Below are positions 1 through 6,700 of a stretch of DNA of 9,729 nucleotides, in pieces. How positions within the stretch are numbered: the first letter of the stretch is position 1; every line of letters begins with the position of its first letter. The DNA comes from Gemmatimonadota bacterium (lineage in GTDB: Bacteria; Gemmatimonadota; Gemmatimonadetes; Gemmatimonadales; Gemmatimonadaceae): positions 1 to 9,729 of the forward strand of contig CANGXK010000065.1 of NCBI GenBank assembly GCA_947457715.1, written 5' to 3'. A program made the translations under genes and the position numbers. A model generated the notes under the pieces. That model did not search any database. It saw only the letters and a program-made list of their open reading frames with translations, and had not been told where the DNA came from.

Positions 1-77
1 ATGCGCGCACCGACCGTCAGGAAACCGACGGCCGCGGCCACCACCAACACCAGCACGCCCACCAGTACACGCTTCAT
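1..77 (-). CDS. N-terminal fragment of a membrane or secreted protein (cut by window edge)
   Basis: Only the first 25 codons lie in the window. The ATG at 77..75 is preceded by a GAGGA Shine-Dalgarno about 7 nt upstream, and the reading frame stays open to position 1. The peptide begins M-K-R and is followed by about 20 almost uninterrupted hydrophobic residues (Val, Leu, Ala, Gly, Phe), which is a signal peptide or N-terminal membrane anchor. The start lies 9 nt after the stop of the 119-aa membrane protein gene, so it is probably the next gene of the same leftward operon. The family cannot be named from this much sequence. Confidence 0.6.
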   Translation of the reverse strand, partial: MKRVLVGVLVLVVAAAVGFLTVGAR

Positions 78-86
78 GCCGCTTCC

Positions 87-446
87 TCAGCGCAGTCCGC
101 GCGGCATCGGATCGCCCGACATCTCGCGCGCATTCGGCAGCGAGTTCGGAACACTTTCACCACGCAGGTCACCACAGCGGTCGATGGCCTGCTCGGAACC
201 CTGATCGATCGTATCCGGCAGCACCAGTCGATCCACGCGCATCGAATCGACCTCGGTACGCGCCTTCGCCCACTCGGCGGTGCACAGCGCCCGCATTGCG
301 TCGATCCGCGACAATCGATCGAGGCCGGAGTCCGCCGCGCGATTGAGGAACTGCCACGCCCACAGGCCGAACCCCAACGCGAGCACCAGACTTCCCACGG
401 CAATCGCCCGCGACATCCCCGCCGTTCGCGTTTCTTCCGGCGCCAT
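87..446 (-). CDS. 119-aa single-span membrane protein of unknown function
   Basis: I do not recognise this protein. It has a short N-terminus, one hydrophobic segment at about residues 15-33 (rich in Leu, Val, Gly and Trp), and then a polar, mostly helical-looking domain of about 85 residues with two cysteines, Cys55 and Cys91. That suggests a bitopic protein with an extracytoplasmic domain, possibly with a disulfide. The ATG at 446..444 shares its A with the TAA stop of the amidase gene (TAATG), a classic translational-coupling junction, which is the main reason for choosing this start. An alternative is Met11, with a GGCGGGG run directly before it. Its tight coupling suggests work with the exported amidase or the membrane protein that follows, but no function can be read from sequence. 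Confidence 0.72.
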   Translation of the reverse strand: MAPEETRTAGMSRAIAVGSLVLALGFGLWAWQFLNRAADSGLDRLSRIDAMRALCTAEWAKARTEVDSMRVDRLVLPDTIDQGSEQAIDRCGDLRGESVPNSLPNAREMSGDPMPRGLR

Positions 447-2125
447 TACGAACCCCGTGTCGGCGCCGCGATCGGCATCGTGGTGAGAAAGCGCGGAGCC
501 CGTCGGGCCTTGGTGGCCTGCTCGAATGCATACGCCAACCCGATCAGCCGCCCTTCGCTCCACGCCCGGCCGATGAACGACAGGCCGAGTGGCAGCGCGT
601 CGGCAAACCCCATCGGCACCGTGATGCTCGGATAGCCGGCCACGGCGGCGACACTCGAATTGCCACCGGTGTAGCGATCGCCATTGATCAAGTCGATCGG
701 CCACGACGGGCCATTCGACGGCGCCACGATCGCGTCGAGCGAGTGCTGCGCCATGATCGCATCGAGGCCTTCGTCGCGAGACAACCGACGGCACGCCGAG
801 ACCGCATCGCGGTACTGTGCCTCGTCGAGCGAACCCATGCCCTGCGCACGCTCCATCTGCTCTTGCCCGAAGTAGCGCATCTCGGTGCCGGCGTTGGCAC
901 GATTGAAGGCGATCACATCGTCCATCGTGCGCACCGACACCGTCTCGCCGCGCTCCGCGAGATAGGCGTTCACTCCGGCCTTGAACTCATATAGCATCAC
1001 GTCCAGTTCCGCCTCATCGTACTTTCCCACAGTCGGCACGTTGGCCGGGTCCACGATCACCGCCCCCGCGTTGCGCAGCGATTCGATCGCGCGCTCGAAC
1101 GCGGCGTCCGCACTCGGATGAAACCCCGCCATGTTGCGCGCCACACCGATGCGCGCGCCCTGGAGCGCTATCGCGTCGAGATAGGTGGTGTAGTCGGTCG
1201 CACTCCTGCCGGCGCTGTCTGATGTCGCACGATCGCGCGAGTCGACGCCGGTGAGGGCACCGAGCAGGACCGCCGCATCGGACACCGTGCGCGCCATCGG
1301 TCCCGCCGTATCCTGCGACGACGAAATCGGGATGATCCCGCTGCGGCTCCACAAGCCGACCGTCGGCTTGATGCCCACCAGTCCGCAAATCGACGACGGA
1401 CAGATGATCGAGCCGTCGGTTTCCGTACCGATACCCACGGCGGCCAGATTCGCCGAGATCGCACTGCCGGTGCCCGAGCTCGAGCCGCACGGATTGCGAT
1501 CGATCACGAACGGATGCCGCGTCTGTCCGCCGCGTCCGCTCCATCCACTCGTGGACCGCGTCGAGCGGAAATTCGCCCACTCGCTGAGATTCGTCTTACC
1601 CAGCAGCACCGCGCCGGCGTCGCGCAGTCGCTGCACGATGAATGCATCGCGCGGAGCCGGCTTGCCAACCAGCGCCAGGGAACCGGCGGTAGTCTGCATG
1701 CGATCGGCGCTGTCGATGTTGTCCTTGATCAGCACCGGGATGCCGTGCAGCGGGCCGCGCACTTTGCCCGCGCGACGTTCGGCGTCACGTTCCGCCGCGA
1801 TCGTGAGCGCGTCGGGATTCGTTTCGATCACTGAGTTCAGTGTCGGGCCGCTGCGGTCCACCGCCGCAATGCGGGCGAGGTACGCCGCCGTGAGCGTACG
1901 AGACGTGAGCACCCCCTTCGCCATCCGCGACTGCAGCTCCGCCACACTCAGCTCGGCATACGGGAATGCATCGGGCTGCACGCCGTCGTGTGCCGGAACG
2001 GCCGCCTGCGCCGTGCGCATCGGAACGAGGGTCGTCATCGTCCCGACGGTGGCCGCCGCTGCCGTAGCCGCTGCCGTGGCCAGTGTCGACGCGACAAAAT
2101 CGCGCCGATCGATCCGCTTCGTCAT
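446..2125 (-). CDS. Tat-exported amidase-signature hydrolase, peptide-amidase-like
   Basis: Amidase-signature enzyme, 559 aa, hydrolysing a C-N amide bond through a Ser-cisSer-Lys triad. The triad is visible: Lys134 in LIKDN, cis-Ser215 in the CGSSSG loop, and nucleophile Ser239 in GTETDGSI; the 24-residue Ser-Ser spacing matches fatty acid amide hydrolase and Stenotrophomonas peptide amidase. The motifs GLVGIKPTVGL and SQDTAGPMART resemble the peptide-amidase branch more than GatA. The N-terminus has a twin-arginine motif (DRRDFVAS, residues 6-13) followed by an Ala/Thr-rich segment to about residue 42, so periplasmic export by Tat is likely. I chose the ATG at 2125 because AGAGGAA lies 5 nt upstream; an in-frame ATG at 2146 would overlap the previous gene and spoil the signal. 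It begins 10 nt after the lyase stop. The substrate is unknown; C-terminally amidated peptides are a family-based guess. Confidence 0.9.
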   Translation of the reverse strand: MTKRIDRRDFVASTLATAAATAAAATVGTMTTLVPMRTAQAAVPAHDGVQPDAFPYAELSVAELQSRMAKGVLTSRTLTAAYLARIAAVDRSGPTLNSVIETNPDALTIAAERDAERRAGKVRGPLHGIPVLIKDNIDSADRMQTTAGSLALVGKPAPRDAFIVQRLRDAGAVLLGKTNLSEWANFRSTRSTSGWSGRGGQTRHPFVIDRNPCGSSSGTGSAISANLAAVGIGTETDGSIICPSSICGLVGIKPTVGLWSRSGIIPISSSQDTAGPMARTVSDAAVLLGALTGVDSRDRATSDSAGRSATDYTTYLDAIALQGARIGVARNMAGFHPSADAAFERAIESLRNAGAVIVDPANVPTVGKYDEAELDVMLYEFKAGVNAYLAERGETVSVRTMDDVIAFNRANAGTEMRYFGQEQMERAQGMGSLDEAQYRDAVSACRRLSRDEGLDAIMAQHSLDAIVAPSNGPSWPIDLINGDRYTGGNSSVAAVAGYPSITVPMGFADALPLGLSFIGRAWSEGRLIGLAYAFEQATKARRAPRFLTTMPIAAPTRGS

Positions 2126-2130
2126 GCCTG

Positions 2131-2137
2131 TTCCTCT
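2131..2137 (-). promoter_or_regulatory. Shine-Dalgarno of the amidase gene, overlapping the lyase stop codon
   Basis: Minus-strand AGAGGAA lies 5 nt before the amidase ATG at 2125, and the TAG stop of the upstream lyase gene (2138..2136) runs into it. It is the strongest ribosome-binding site in this operon. It decides the amidase start in favour of 2125 over the ATG at 2146, and it suggests re-initiation after lyase translation. Confidence 0.75.
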
Positions 2138-3278
2138 AGACCGCACCGAGGGCGCGTTCGAAATCGTTCAACAGATCGCGCACGTCCTCGAGCCCGATGC
2201 TCAGTCGCACGAATCCTTCCGACACGGCGTCACCGCCCCAGCGGGCACGGCGTTCGGCGCTGGTATGAACACCGCCGAAGCTCGTCGCCTCGTACACCAG
2301 CGTGGACGCCGCGAAGAAGCGCGTGACCGCTGCCGCGTCGTCCAGCGCGAAGCTGATCACGCCGCCGAATCGCTTCATCTGTTTCGAGGCGATCGCGTAC
2401 GACGCATCGTTCGGCAACCCGGGATAGCGCACCCCGTGCACCTTCGGATGCGCCGCCAGCATCGTCGCGATCTGCATCGCGGTATCACACTGGCGCGTGA
2501 GTCGCACGTCGAGTGTGGCCAGCGAACGATGCGCCAGCCACGCTTCCATCGGTCCGGCGATCACACCCATCCGGGTGCGCCACATACGAATCGTCTCGGC
2601 GTGCGCCGCATCACGACACGCCACGTGACCGAGCACCAGATCAGCGTGCCCCGTCATCGCTTTCGTGTCGGACACCACGGCAAAGTCGGCGCCGAGGGCG
2701 AGCGGTTGCTGCAGCAACGGCGTGGCGGTGGTGTTGTCCACGACCACCAACGCGCCCGCCGCATGCGCCGCCTGCGCGAGCGCCGCGATGTCACACACAT
2801 CGAGCGCCGGGTTGGTCGGCGACTCGAGCCACAGCACGGCGGCCCCGTCGAGCGCGTCGCGCAGTCCGCTGCCCACCGTCGACGCCATCACCACGTTGAT
2901 GCCCTGCGCGGCGAACCACGCCCCGGGGAACTGCTGCGTCGCGATCACGCGCGTCGTGTAGTAGCTCTCGGCCGGCATCACGAGCTTGCCGCCGGGGGGT
3001 ACCATCGTGGCGAGCACCGCGGCGGATGCCGCCATGCCGCTCGGGAACAACAGACACGGCCCCCCCTCGAGCGCCTCGAGCGCCTGCTCGTACGCCACCC
3101 ACGTGGGATTGGAGAAGCGTCCGTAGGTGAACGGCGAGGCGGTCGGATCGCCGGGCGCATGATACGGTGCGGCAAACACCGGACCGGCCATGTACGGCGT
3201 GCCGGGCGTCGCGTCCGGCAAGCCGGCCCGCACGACCCGCGTCCCGTCGTGCCACTCGGGGTTGGGCGCGGTACTCAC
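2136..3278 (-). CDS. Cystathionine gamma-lyase-type PLP enzyme (Cys/Met metabolism family)
   Basis: PLP-dependent trans-sulfuration enzyme, 380 aa, the normal length. Visible motifs are YGRFSNPT (52-59), the phosphate-binding SGMAA (80-84), the PLP-stacking Tyr106/Tyr107 region, Asp181 in VVDNTTATP (contacting the pyridine nitrogen), and the Schiff-base Lys206 in SDTKAMTGH. SFGGVHT (333-339) and RLSIGLED (358-365), with the substrate-carboxylate Arg358, follow. Family enzymes cleave cystathionine to cysteine, 2-oxobutyrate and ammonia, or act on homocysteine or methionine. The SFGGVHT and TKAM..H variants resemble, from memory, the lyase group common in Actinobacteria rather than enterobacterial MetB/MetC. 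The start is GTG, and its GTGA overlaps the preceding stop by 4 nt, implying coupled translation. The exact reaction (gamma-lyase versus beta- or methionine-lyase) cannot be fixed from sequence. Confidence 0.88.
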   Translation of the reverse strand: MSTAPNPEWHDGTRVVRAGLPDATPGTPYMAGPVFAAPYHAPGDPTASPFTYGRFSNPTWVAYEQALEALEGGPCLLFPSGMAASAAVLATMVPPGGKLVMPAESYYTTRVIATQQFPGAWFAAQGINVVMASTVGSGLRDALDGAAVLWLESPTNPALDVCDIAALAQAAHAAGALVVVDNTTATPLLQQPLALGADFAVVSDTKAMTGHADLVLGHVACRDAAHAETIRMWRTRMGVIAGPMEAWLAHRSLATLDVRLTRQCDTAMQIATMLAAHPKVHGVRYPGLPNDASYAIASKQMKRFGGVISFALDDAAAVTRFFAASTLVYEATSFGGVHTSAERRARWGGDAVSEGFVRLSIGLEDVRDLLNDFERALGAV

Positions 3279-3472
3279 GCCTTCGGCGGGTACTTCGCGT
3301 CGTCCAGCGGCTGCGCTTCGTCGATCAGCATGACCGGAATGCCGTCCTGCACCGAATACACCAGGCGGCTCTCACGGCAGACGAGCACCTCAGGCGGCCC
3401 GGCGTAATACTCCAACGGCGCCTTGCTCTTGGGGCAGACGAGGATCTTCAGCAGCTCGGGAGACAGGCTCAT
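3275..3472 (-). CDS. Trm112/YcaR-family small protein
   Basis: A 65-aa protein with the family layout: LLKILVCP near the N-terminus, then VLVCRESRLVYSVQDGIPVML, ending in a charged tail. Length and the DGIPVML motif match bacterial YcaR (UPF0434). Eukaryotic and archaeal Trm112 proteins stabilise and activate SAM-dependent methyltransferases; the bacterial role is less clear. Only two cysteines remain (Cys13 and Cys32): the second Cys of the usual CPxC is replaced by Ser, so a complete zinc ribbon is unlikely. It starts at ATG 3472, 15 nt after mogA, without a clear Shine-Dalgarno, and its stop overlaps the lyase GTG. No methyltransferase gene is adjacent. Confidence 0.85.
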   Translation of the reverse strand: MSLSPELLKILVCPKSKAPLEYYAGPPEVLVCRESRLVYSVQDGIPVMLIDEAQPLDDAKYPPKA

Positions 3473-3487
3473 GGCACGGGCTCGCGC

Positions 3488-4015
3488 TTACGCGCTGGTG
3501 GGGCGGAACGGGGCGGGAGCCTCGGCGCTGATCAGCAAACGCGGCCCTCCGATGAGATCTATGCAATATGGGACCGCCGCCCAGATAGCGCCGAGACATT
3601 CCTCGATCGCCGCCGGCTTTCCGGGAAGATTGATGATCAGCGAGCTCCCACGCGTACCCGCCACCTGACGCGACAGGATCGCCGTGGGGACGGTCCGTAC
3701 CGACACCGCCCGCATCTGCTCCCCGAACCCCGGCAGCAGCCGGTCGCACACCGCCACGGTGGCCTCCGGCGTGACATCCCGCGGCGACGGCCCCGTGCCG
3801 CCGGTCGTCACGATCAGCGCGCAATGCAACTCGTCGGCCAGCTCCCGCATGGCCGCCTCGATGAGCGGCTGCTCGTCGGGCACCAGGCGGTACTCGGCCT
3901 GCCACGGCGACGCGATCCAGCGCGTGAACACCGACGTGATGGCGGGGCCGGACTTGTCTTCGTACACCCCTGCCGTGGCACGGTCGGAGATGGTGAGGAT
4001 GCCTAACCGGGTCAC
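3488..4015 (-). CDS. mogA: Molybdopterin adenylyltransferase MogA
   Basis: Cytoplasmic enzyme of molybdenum-cofactor synthesis that adenylylates molybdopterin before metal insertion by MoeA. The 175-aa protein follows E. coli MogA closely: ISDRATAGVYEDK (9-21), LVPDEQ with Asp47, LIVTTGGTGPSPRDVTPEA (67-85) with the GGTG loop and Asp80, then LPGFGEQMR, TAILSRQV, LINLPGKP and a C-terminal FRPTSA. Asp47 and Asp80 correspond to the essential Asp49 and Asp82 of E. coli MogA. The MogA-type C-terminal part separates it from the shorter MoaB. I chose the GTG at 4015..4013 because the protein then begins M-T-R-L-G-I-L-T as in homologues, although no good Shine-Dalgarno precedes it. It is the first gene of the leftward cluster, directly downstream of the palindromic repeats. 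Confidence 0.92.
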   Translation of the reverse strand: MTRLGILTISDRATAGVYEDKSGPAITSVFTRWIASPWQAEYRLVPDEQPLIEAAMRELADELHCALIVTTGGTGPSPRDVTPEATVAVCDRLLPGFGEQMRAVSVRTVPTAILSRQVAGTRGSSLIINLPGKPAAIEECLGAIWAAVPYCIDLIGGPRLLISAEAPAPFRPTSA

Positions 4016-4079
4016 GGCCGTTGGGGCGAAGGGTGGGGATCAATGAGGAAATCCGGGGTCGCCGCCGGACATGGGGCAA

Positions 4080-4157
4080 CTTACGACCCGAAACTTCGAC
4101 TCAGTACCCGCCACTCCCGTGAGTTTCGCGTTGTGAGTCGAAGTTTGGAGTCCTGAG
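4080..4157. repeat. 78-bp palindromic element, left copy
   Basis: The whole 78 bp is one imperfect palindrome centred between 4118 and 4119. Its core is a perfect 13-bp inverted repeat, 4091-4103 against 4134-4146. In all, 29 of 39 opposing positions are Watson-Crick pairs, including an inner ACTC/GAGT pair around the centre. It is about 78% identical (61 of 78 positions) to the right copy at 4189-4266, aligned without gaps. It could form a DNA cruciform or a long RNA hairpin in the 5' leader of the mogA operon. No T-tract follows on either side, so it is not a standard intrinsic terminator. Confidence 0.8.
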
Positions 4158-4188
4158 TTGCCGGCGCACCGGCGCGGGGCCGACCGGA

Positions 4189-4266
4189 CTCACGACCCGA
4201 CACTCGAACTCGAAACTCCACACTCACGTGAGTCTCGCGTTTCGAGTCCGAGTTTGGAGTCCTGAG
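4189..4266. repeat. 78-bp palindromic element, right copy
   Basis: This is the second copy of the element, in the same orientation 109 bp away, centred between 4227 and 4228. It contains a perfect 12-bp palindrome at the very centre (ACTCACGTGAGT, 4222-4233) and a long outer stem (4189-4216 against 4239-4266). In all, 31 of 39 opposing positions pair. It differs from the left copy at 17 positions, and three stem pairs have changed on both sides at once. On the minus strand it begins 11 bp past the phosphatase stop codon (4280..4278), so it would sit in that transcript's 3' end as a hairpin. Confidence 0.8.
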
Positions 4267-4277
4267 TTGAACCGTGA

Positions 4278-4862
4278 CTACTTGGCCACCATCCCCGCAC
4301 ACGACGCCGGCAGCGGCCCGTCGGCGAGCCCGTACTGCGCGAGCACGACCTGCGCCGCCTTGCCATCTACGCCCGGCGTGAGCACGAACATCGTGGCGTA
4401 GCTCGCGTCGCAGATGTCGGGGAGCTTGGGCCCGCCCAGCGCCGTCACGATCGCCGGTACGGTGTTGCTGTGGCCGACCACGAGCACCACGCCCGTCGCC
4501 TTGCGCACCGCGGCCGCCACATCGGCGACGTGCTTCGTGCCGCCACTGATCGCGATCACCGTGGGTACCACCCCGGTCTTCGACGACACCACCGCCGCCG
4601 TTTCCGCCGTGCGCTTCAGCGACGACACGATGATGGTGCTCGGCGTCGTCATCGCCAGGGCGTCGGCCAGCGCCTGTGCGCGCGCTTTTCCTGCGTCGCT
4701 CAGCGAGGGATCACTGCCCCCTTCGGTCGCCTTCTCGCCATGACGCACCAGCACCACCATCGACGGCTGCGCGAAGAGCGCACGCGGTGCAACGGAGATC
4801 GTCGCGAACAGGACGCCCAGCATGCCGACTGCAACTGCGTTCCACGACGATCTCGTCTGCAT
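4278..4862 (-). CDS. Exported histidine phosphatase superfamily protein
   Basis: A 194-aa branch-1 histidine phosphatase (phosphoglycerate mutase fold). Catalytic residues are visible: RHG at Arg40-His41-Gly42 (His41 is the phospho-acceptor), Arg84 in SLKRTAETA, and the second His131 in VVGHSNT. A signal peptide precedes the domain: charged Arg4, a hydrophobic stretch at about 8-25, and an Ala-Leu-Phe-Ala site before Gln32, so the mature enzyme is probably periplasmic. Two cysteines (Cys151 and Cys188) could form a disulfide. The start ATG at 4862 has GAGGAG 4 nt upstream. The gene begins 18 nt after the stop of the small membrane protein and is followed by the palindromic elements. The substrate is unknown; short exported members of this family act on varied phosphoesters, and the sequence does not indicate which. 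Confidence 0.86.
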   Translation of the reverse strand: MQTRSSWNAVAVGMLGVLFATISVAPRALFAQPSMVVLVRHGEKATEGGSDPSLSDAGKARAQALADALAMTTPSTIIVSSLKRTAETAAVVSSKTGVVPTVIAISGGTKHVADVAAAVRKATGVVLVVGHSNTVPAIVTALGGPKLPDICDASYATMFVLTPGVDGKAAQVVLAQYGLADGPLPASCAGMVAK

Positions 4863-4880
4863 TTCGCTCCTCGATGCGCC

Positions 4881-5108
4881 TCAGGCGCGTAGTTTCTTGC
4901 CCGCTCCGGCTCCGGCAATGATCAGCACGAGACCAGCGGCGACGCCGATCCCACCGACCCACGTCGGCACGGCCTTCTTCTCCGACACCGATGCCTGCAG
5001 CGGACCTACGTCCAGCACCTCACGATTGGTCGTGACGCTGAACCCCTGCACGAGAATGTATCCGCCGGCCAGAACCAGCAGAATGCCGAGCACGAGTGTG
5101 GCACGCAT
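4881..5108 (-). CDS. 75-aa small membrane protein with two transmembrane segments
   Basis: A short hydrophobic protein with two predicted membrane spans, about residues 3-21 and 51-69, joined by a polar loop (TTNREVLDVGPLQASVSEKK) and ending in a basic tail. A hairpin with a loop of the TTREKV-DLGP type is familiar from small uncharacterised proteins of many Gram-negative bacteria, but I cannot give a firm family name. The ATG at 5108 was chosen because GGAG lies 7 nt upstream (5119..5116) and the first span begins immediately; the open frame extends further upstream without a good start. It precedes the histidine phosphatase by 18 nt and is probably co-transcribed with it. Its role is unknown. 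Confidence 0.78.
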   Translation of the reverse strand: MRATLVLGILLVLAGGYILVQGFSVTTNREVLDVGPLQASVSEKKAVPTWVGGIGVAAGLVLIIAGAGAGKKLRA

Positions 5109-5218
5109 CGTCGATCTCCATGAAATAGTATGGGCTCCACTACTGCAGAGGTCGTGCCGGAGGGCCACGACTGGGTCCACGCCTTGACTGCCGGTGCCGA
5201 GGCCTCCCATTTCAAGGC
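5109..5218. promoter_or_regulatory. Divergent intergenic region
   Basis: These 110 bp separate the leftward small membrane protein gene from the rightward M24 peptidase gene, so both promoters should lie here. On the minus strand a TACTAT hexamer (5130..5125) is a weak -10 candidate, but it sits too close to the Shine-Dalgarno. On the plus strand TTGACT (5184-5189) resembles a -35 box, with only a poor -10 after it. Neither is convincing, and a non-housekeeping sigma factor or GC-rich promoter is possible. Confidence 0.35.
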
Positions 5219-6688
5219 ATGCGCATTCCTCTCCGCCAACTGGCCGCCGCGGTCGTCGCCCTGACGCCAGCCGCCCTGCTCGCCCAGCCCAACGCCTCGA
5301 TCACCCCGCAGGAGACGGCCGCTCGGCGCGAGGCCATCGCCGCCCGCATCGACAGCGGGGTCATCATCGCCTTCGGCGGCCGTGCGCTCGTGCACGATTT
5401 CAGCACCTTTTATCAGCTCCCGGCCTTTCGGTATCTCACGGAGCTCAATGAGCCCGATGCCGCGCTCGTCATGGTCGTGCGCAACAAGCGCCCGCAGAGC
5501 ACCCTGTTCCTGACGCCGCTCGACGCCCGCACCGCCTTCTACTACGGGCAGCGCGTCGACTCGCTCACCAGCATGAGCACGTACGGCATGCCGGGACGAT
5601 CATCGTCCGCACTACCCGGGTTTCTCGACTCGCTTGCCACGACCGGGTTGCCGTTCTATCACGTGCCCGACGTGGAAACGATGGACTTCGCGCGCAACGA
5701 CACGCTCACGCGAGGCCAGGAAGCCCTCAAAGGCCTCGCCAAACGCCACCCGACGCTCGCGGTGCGCAATGGCATGCCGCTCGTGCTGCAGGCGCGCGCC
5801 AAAAAGTCCGACGCCGAACTCGCCCTGATTCGTCAGGCCGCCGAGATCAGCGCGGAGGGACATCGCGCCGCCATGCTCACCGCGAACCCGACGCAGGAGT
5901 ACGAACTGCGTGCCGTGCTCGAGTACGAGTTCACGCGGCGCGGCGCCGAGCGGCCTGCGTATGGATCGATCGTCGGTGCGGGCATCAATGGCACCACGCT
6001 GCATTATATGAAGGCGGGAGATCCCGCCAAACCCGGTGATCTCGTCGTGATGGACGCCGCGGCGGAGTTCCGCGGCTACGCGGCCGATATCACCCGTACG
6101 ATTCCCGTGAGCGGCACGTATACGGCCGAGCAGCGGCAGTTGTACAAGCTGGTTCGCGACGCGCAGGACATTGCCGAGCGTTTTTCCAAACCCGGCATGA
6201 GCGTGCGGGCCGCCGCCGATTCTTCCGTCGCCCTGCGCGCCCGTGGACTCGCCGCGCTCGGTCTCGTGGAGAGCACCGACGCCTCGTTTGATCCGCCCTG
6301 GAACGTGAATTGCGCCACCAGCCCCGCACAGTGCCGCCAGTCGAATCTCTGGATGATTCACGGCATCACGCACGGAATCGGCCTCGCCGTGCACGATCCG
6401 ATGCAGGAGAATGGCTCCGAGGCGAAGTTCGCCATCGGCGACGCCTTCACGATCGAACCGGGCATCTACGTGAGCACCAAAGCGCTCGACGTGCTGCCCG
6501 ATACGCCGAAAAATCGCGCCTTCATCGCGAAGGTGCGCAACACGGTGCTCAAGTATCAGAACACCGGCGTGCGGATCGAGGACGACTACATCATCACCAG
6601 CAAGGGTCTTGAGCGCATCTCGCTGGTGCCGCGCGAAATGAATGAAATCGAAGCACTCATGAAGCGGCGCGCGAAGATCCAGCCGTAG
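5219..6688 (+). CDS. Exported M24 metallopeptidase, Xaa-Pro aminopeptidase (PepP)-like
   Basis: A dinuclear-metal aminopeptidase of family M24B, 489 aa, expected to remove an N-terminal residue preceding proline. The signal peptide is Met-Arg-Ile-Pro-Leu-Arg followed by an Ala/Val/Leu core and an Ala-Leu-Leu-Ala site before Gln23. Next comes an aminopeptidase-P N-terminal domain (about 30-185) and the pita-bread catalytic domain (about 197-470). All five metal ligands are present: Asp279 and Asp290 (VVMDAAAEF...AADITRT), His385 (GITHGIG), Glu413 (TIEPGIY) and Glu454 (RIEDDYI). The substrate-site histidines His262 (LHYMKAG) and His392 (VHD) are also there. An inserted loop with Cys365 and Cys372 precedes the His385 motif. 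The ATG lacks a good Shine-Dalgarno (only AAGG one base upstream), but the signal peptide supports it. It converges on the transpeptidase gene 12 bp away. Confidence 0.9.
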   Translation: MRIPLRQLAAAVVALTPAALLAQPNASITPQETAARREAIAARIDSGVIIAFGGRALVHDFSTFYQLPAFRYLTELNEPDAALVMVVRNKRPQSTLFLTPLDARTAFYYGQRVDSLTSMSTYGMPGRSSSALPGFLDSLATTGLPFYHVPDVETMDFARNDTLTRGQEALKGLAKRHPTLAVRNGMPLVLQARAKKSDAELALIRQAAEISAEGHRAAMLTANPTQEYELRAVLEYEFTRRGAERPAYGSIVGAGINGTTLHYMKAGDPAKPGDLVVMDAAAEFRGYAADITRTIPVSGTYTAEQRQLYKLVRDAQDIAERFSKPGMSVRAAADSSVALRARGLAALGLVESTDASFDPPWNVNCATSPAQCRQSNLWMIHGITHGIGLAVHDPMQENGSEAKFAIGDAFTIEPGIYVSTKALDVLPDTPKNRAFIAKVRNTVLKYQNTGVRIEDDYIITSKGLERISLVPREMNEIEALMKRRAKIQP

Positions 6689-6700
6689 CGCACACGTCGC

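Larger units (their letters stand above)
4016..4277. other. Intergenic region holding two palindromic elements; presumed mogA-operon promoter
   Basis: This 262-bp gap lies between the phosphatase stop and the mogA start on the minus strand. It contains two 78-bp palindromic elements (listed separately) and a 31-bp GC-rich spacer between them. About 64 bp remain between the left element and mogA, where a promoter is expected. I see no convincing -35/-10 pair there; a TTGCCC hexamer at 4079..4074 (minus strand) has only a weak GGATTT partner. The 73-codon open frame across the gap is repeat sequence, not a gene. Confidence 0.55.

Noticed and set aside
2126..2146. Upstream ATG start for the amidase
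   Set aside because: It would add seven residues overlapping the lyase gene and has no ribosome-binding site, whereas the ATG at 2125 has a strong one and begins a clean Tat signal.
1251..3407. 718-codon open frame on the plus strand
   Set aside because: It is antisense to the amidase and lyase genes, both of which have clear motifs in the opposite frames. Its translation is Arg/His-rich with no recognisable domain, which is typical of long shadow frames in GC-rich DNA.
4080..4266. Intrinsic terminator
   Set aside because: The hairpins are long and imperfect and have no T-tract on either side; they may still affect transcription, but not as standard Rho-independent terminators.
4081..4302. 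73-codon minus-strand frame across the intergenic repeats
   Set aside because: It is made of the two palindromic elements plus the end of the phosphatase gene, and its sequence is explained by the repeats.
5151..5171. Inverted repeat GTCGTG/CACGAC as an operator
   Set aside because: Six-base arms with a 9-base loop are expected by chance in a GC-rich gap of this size, and no regulator gene is nearby.
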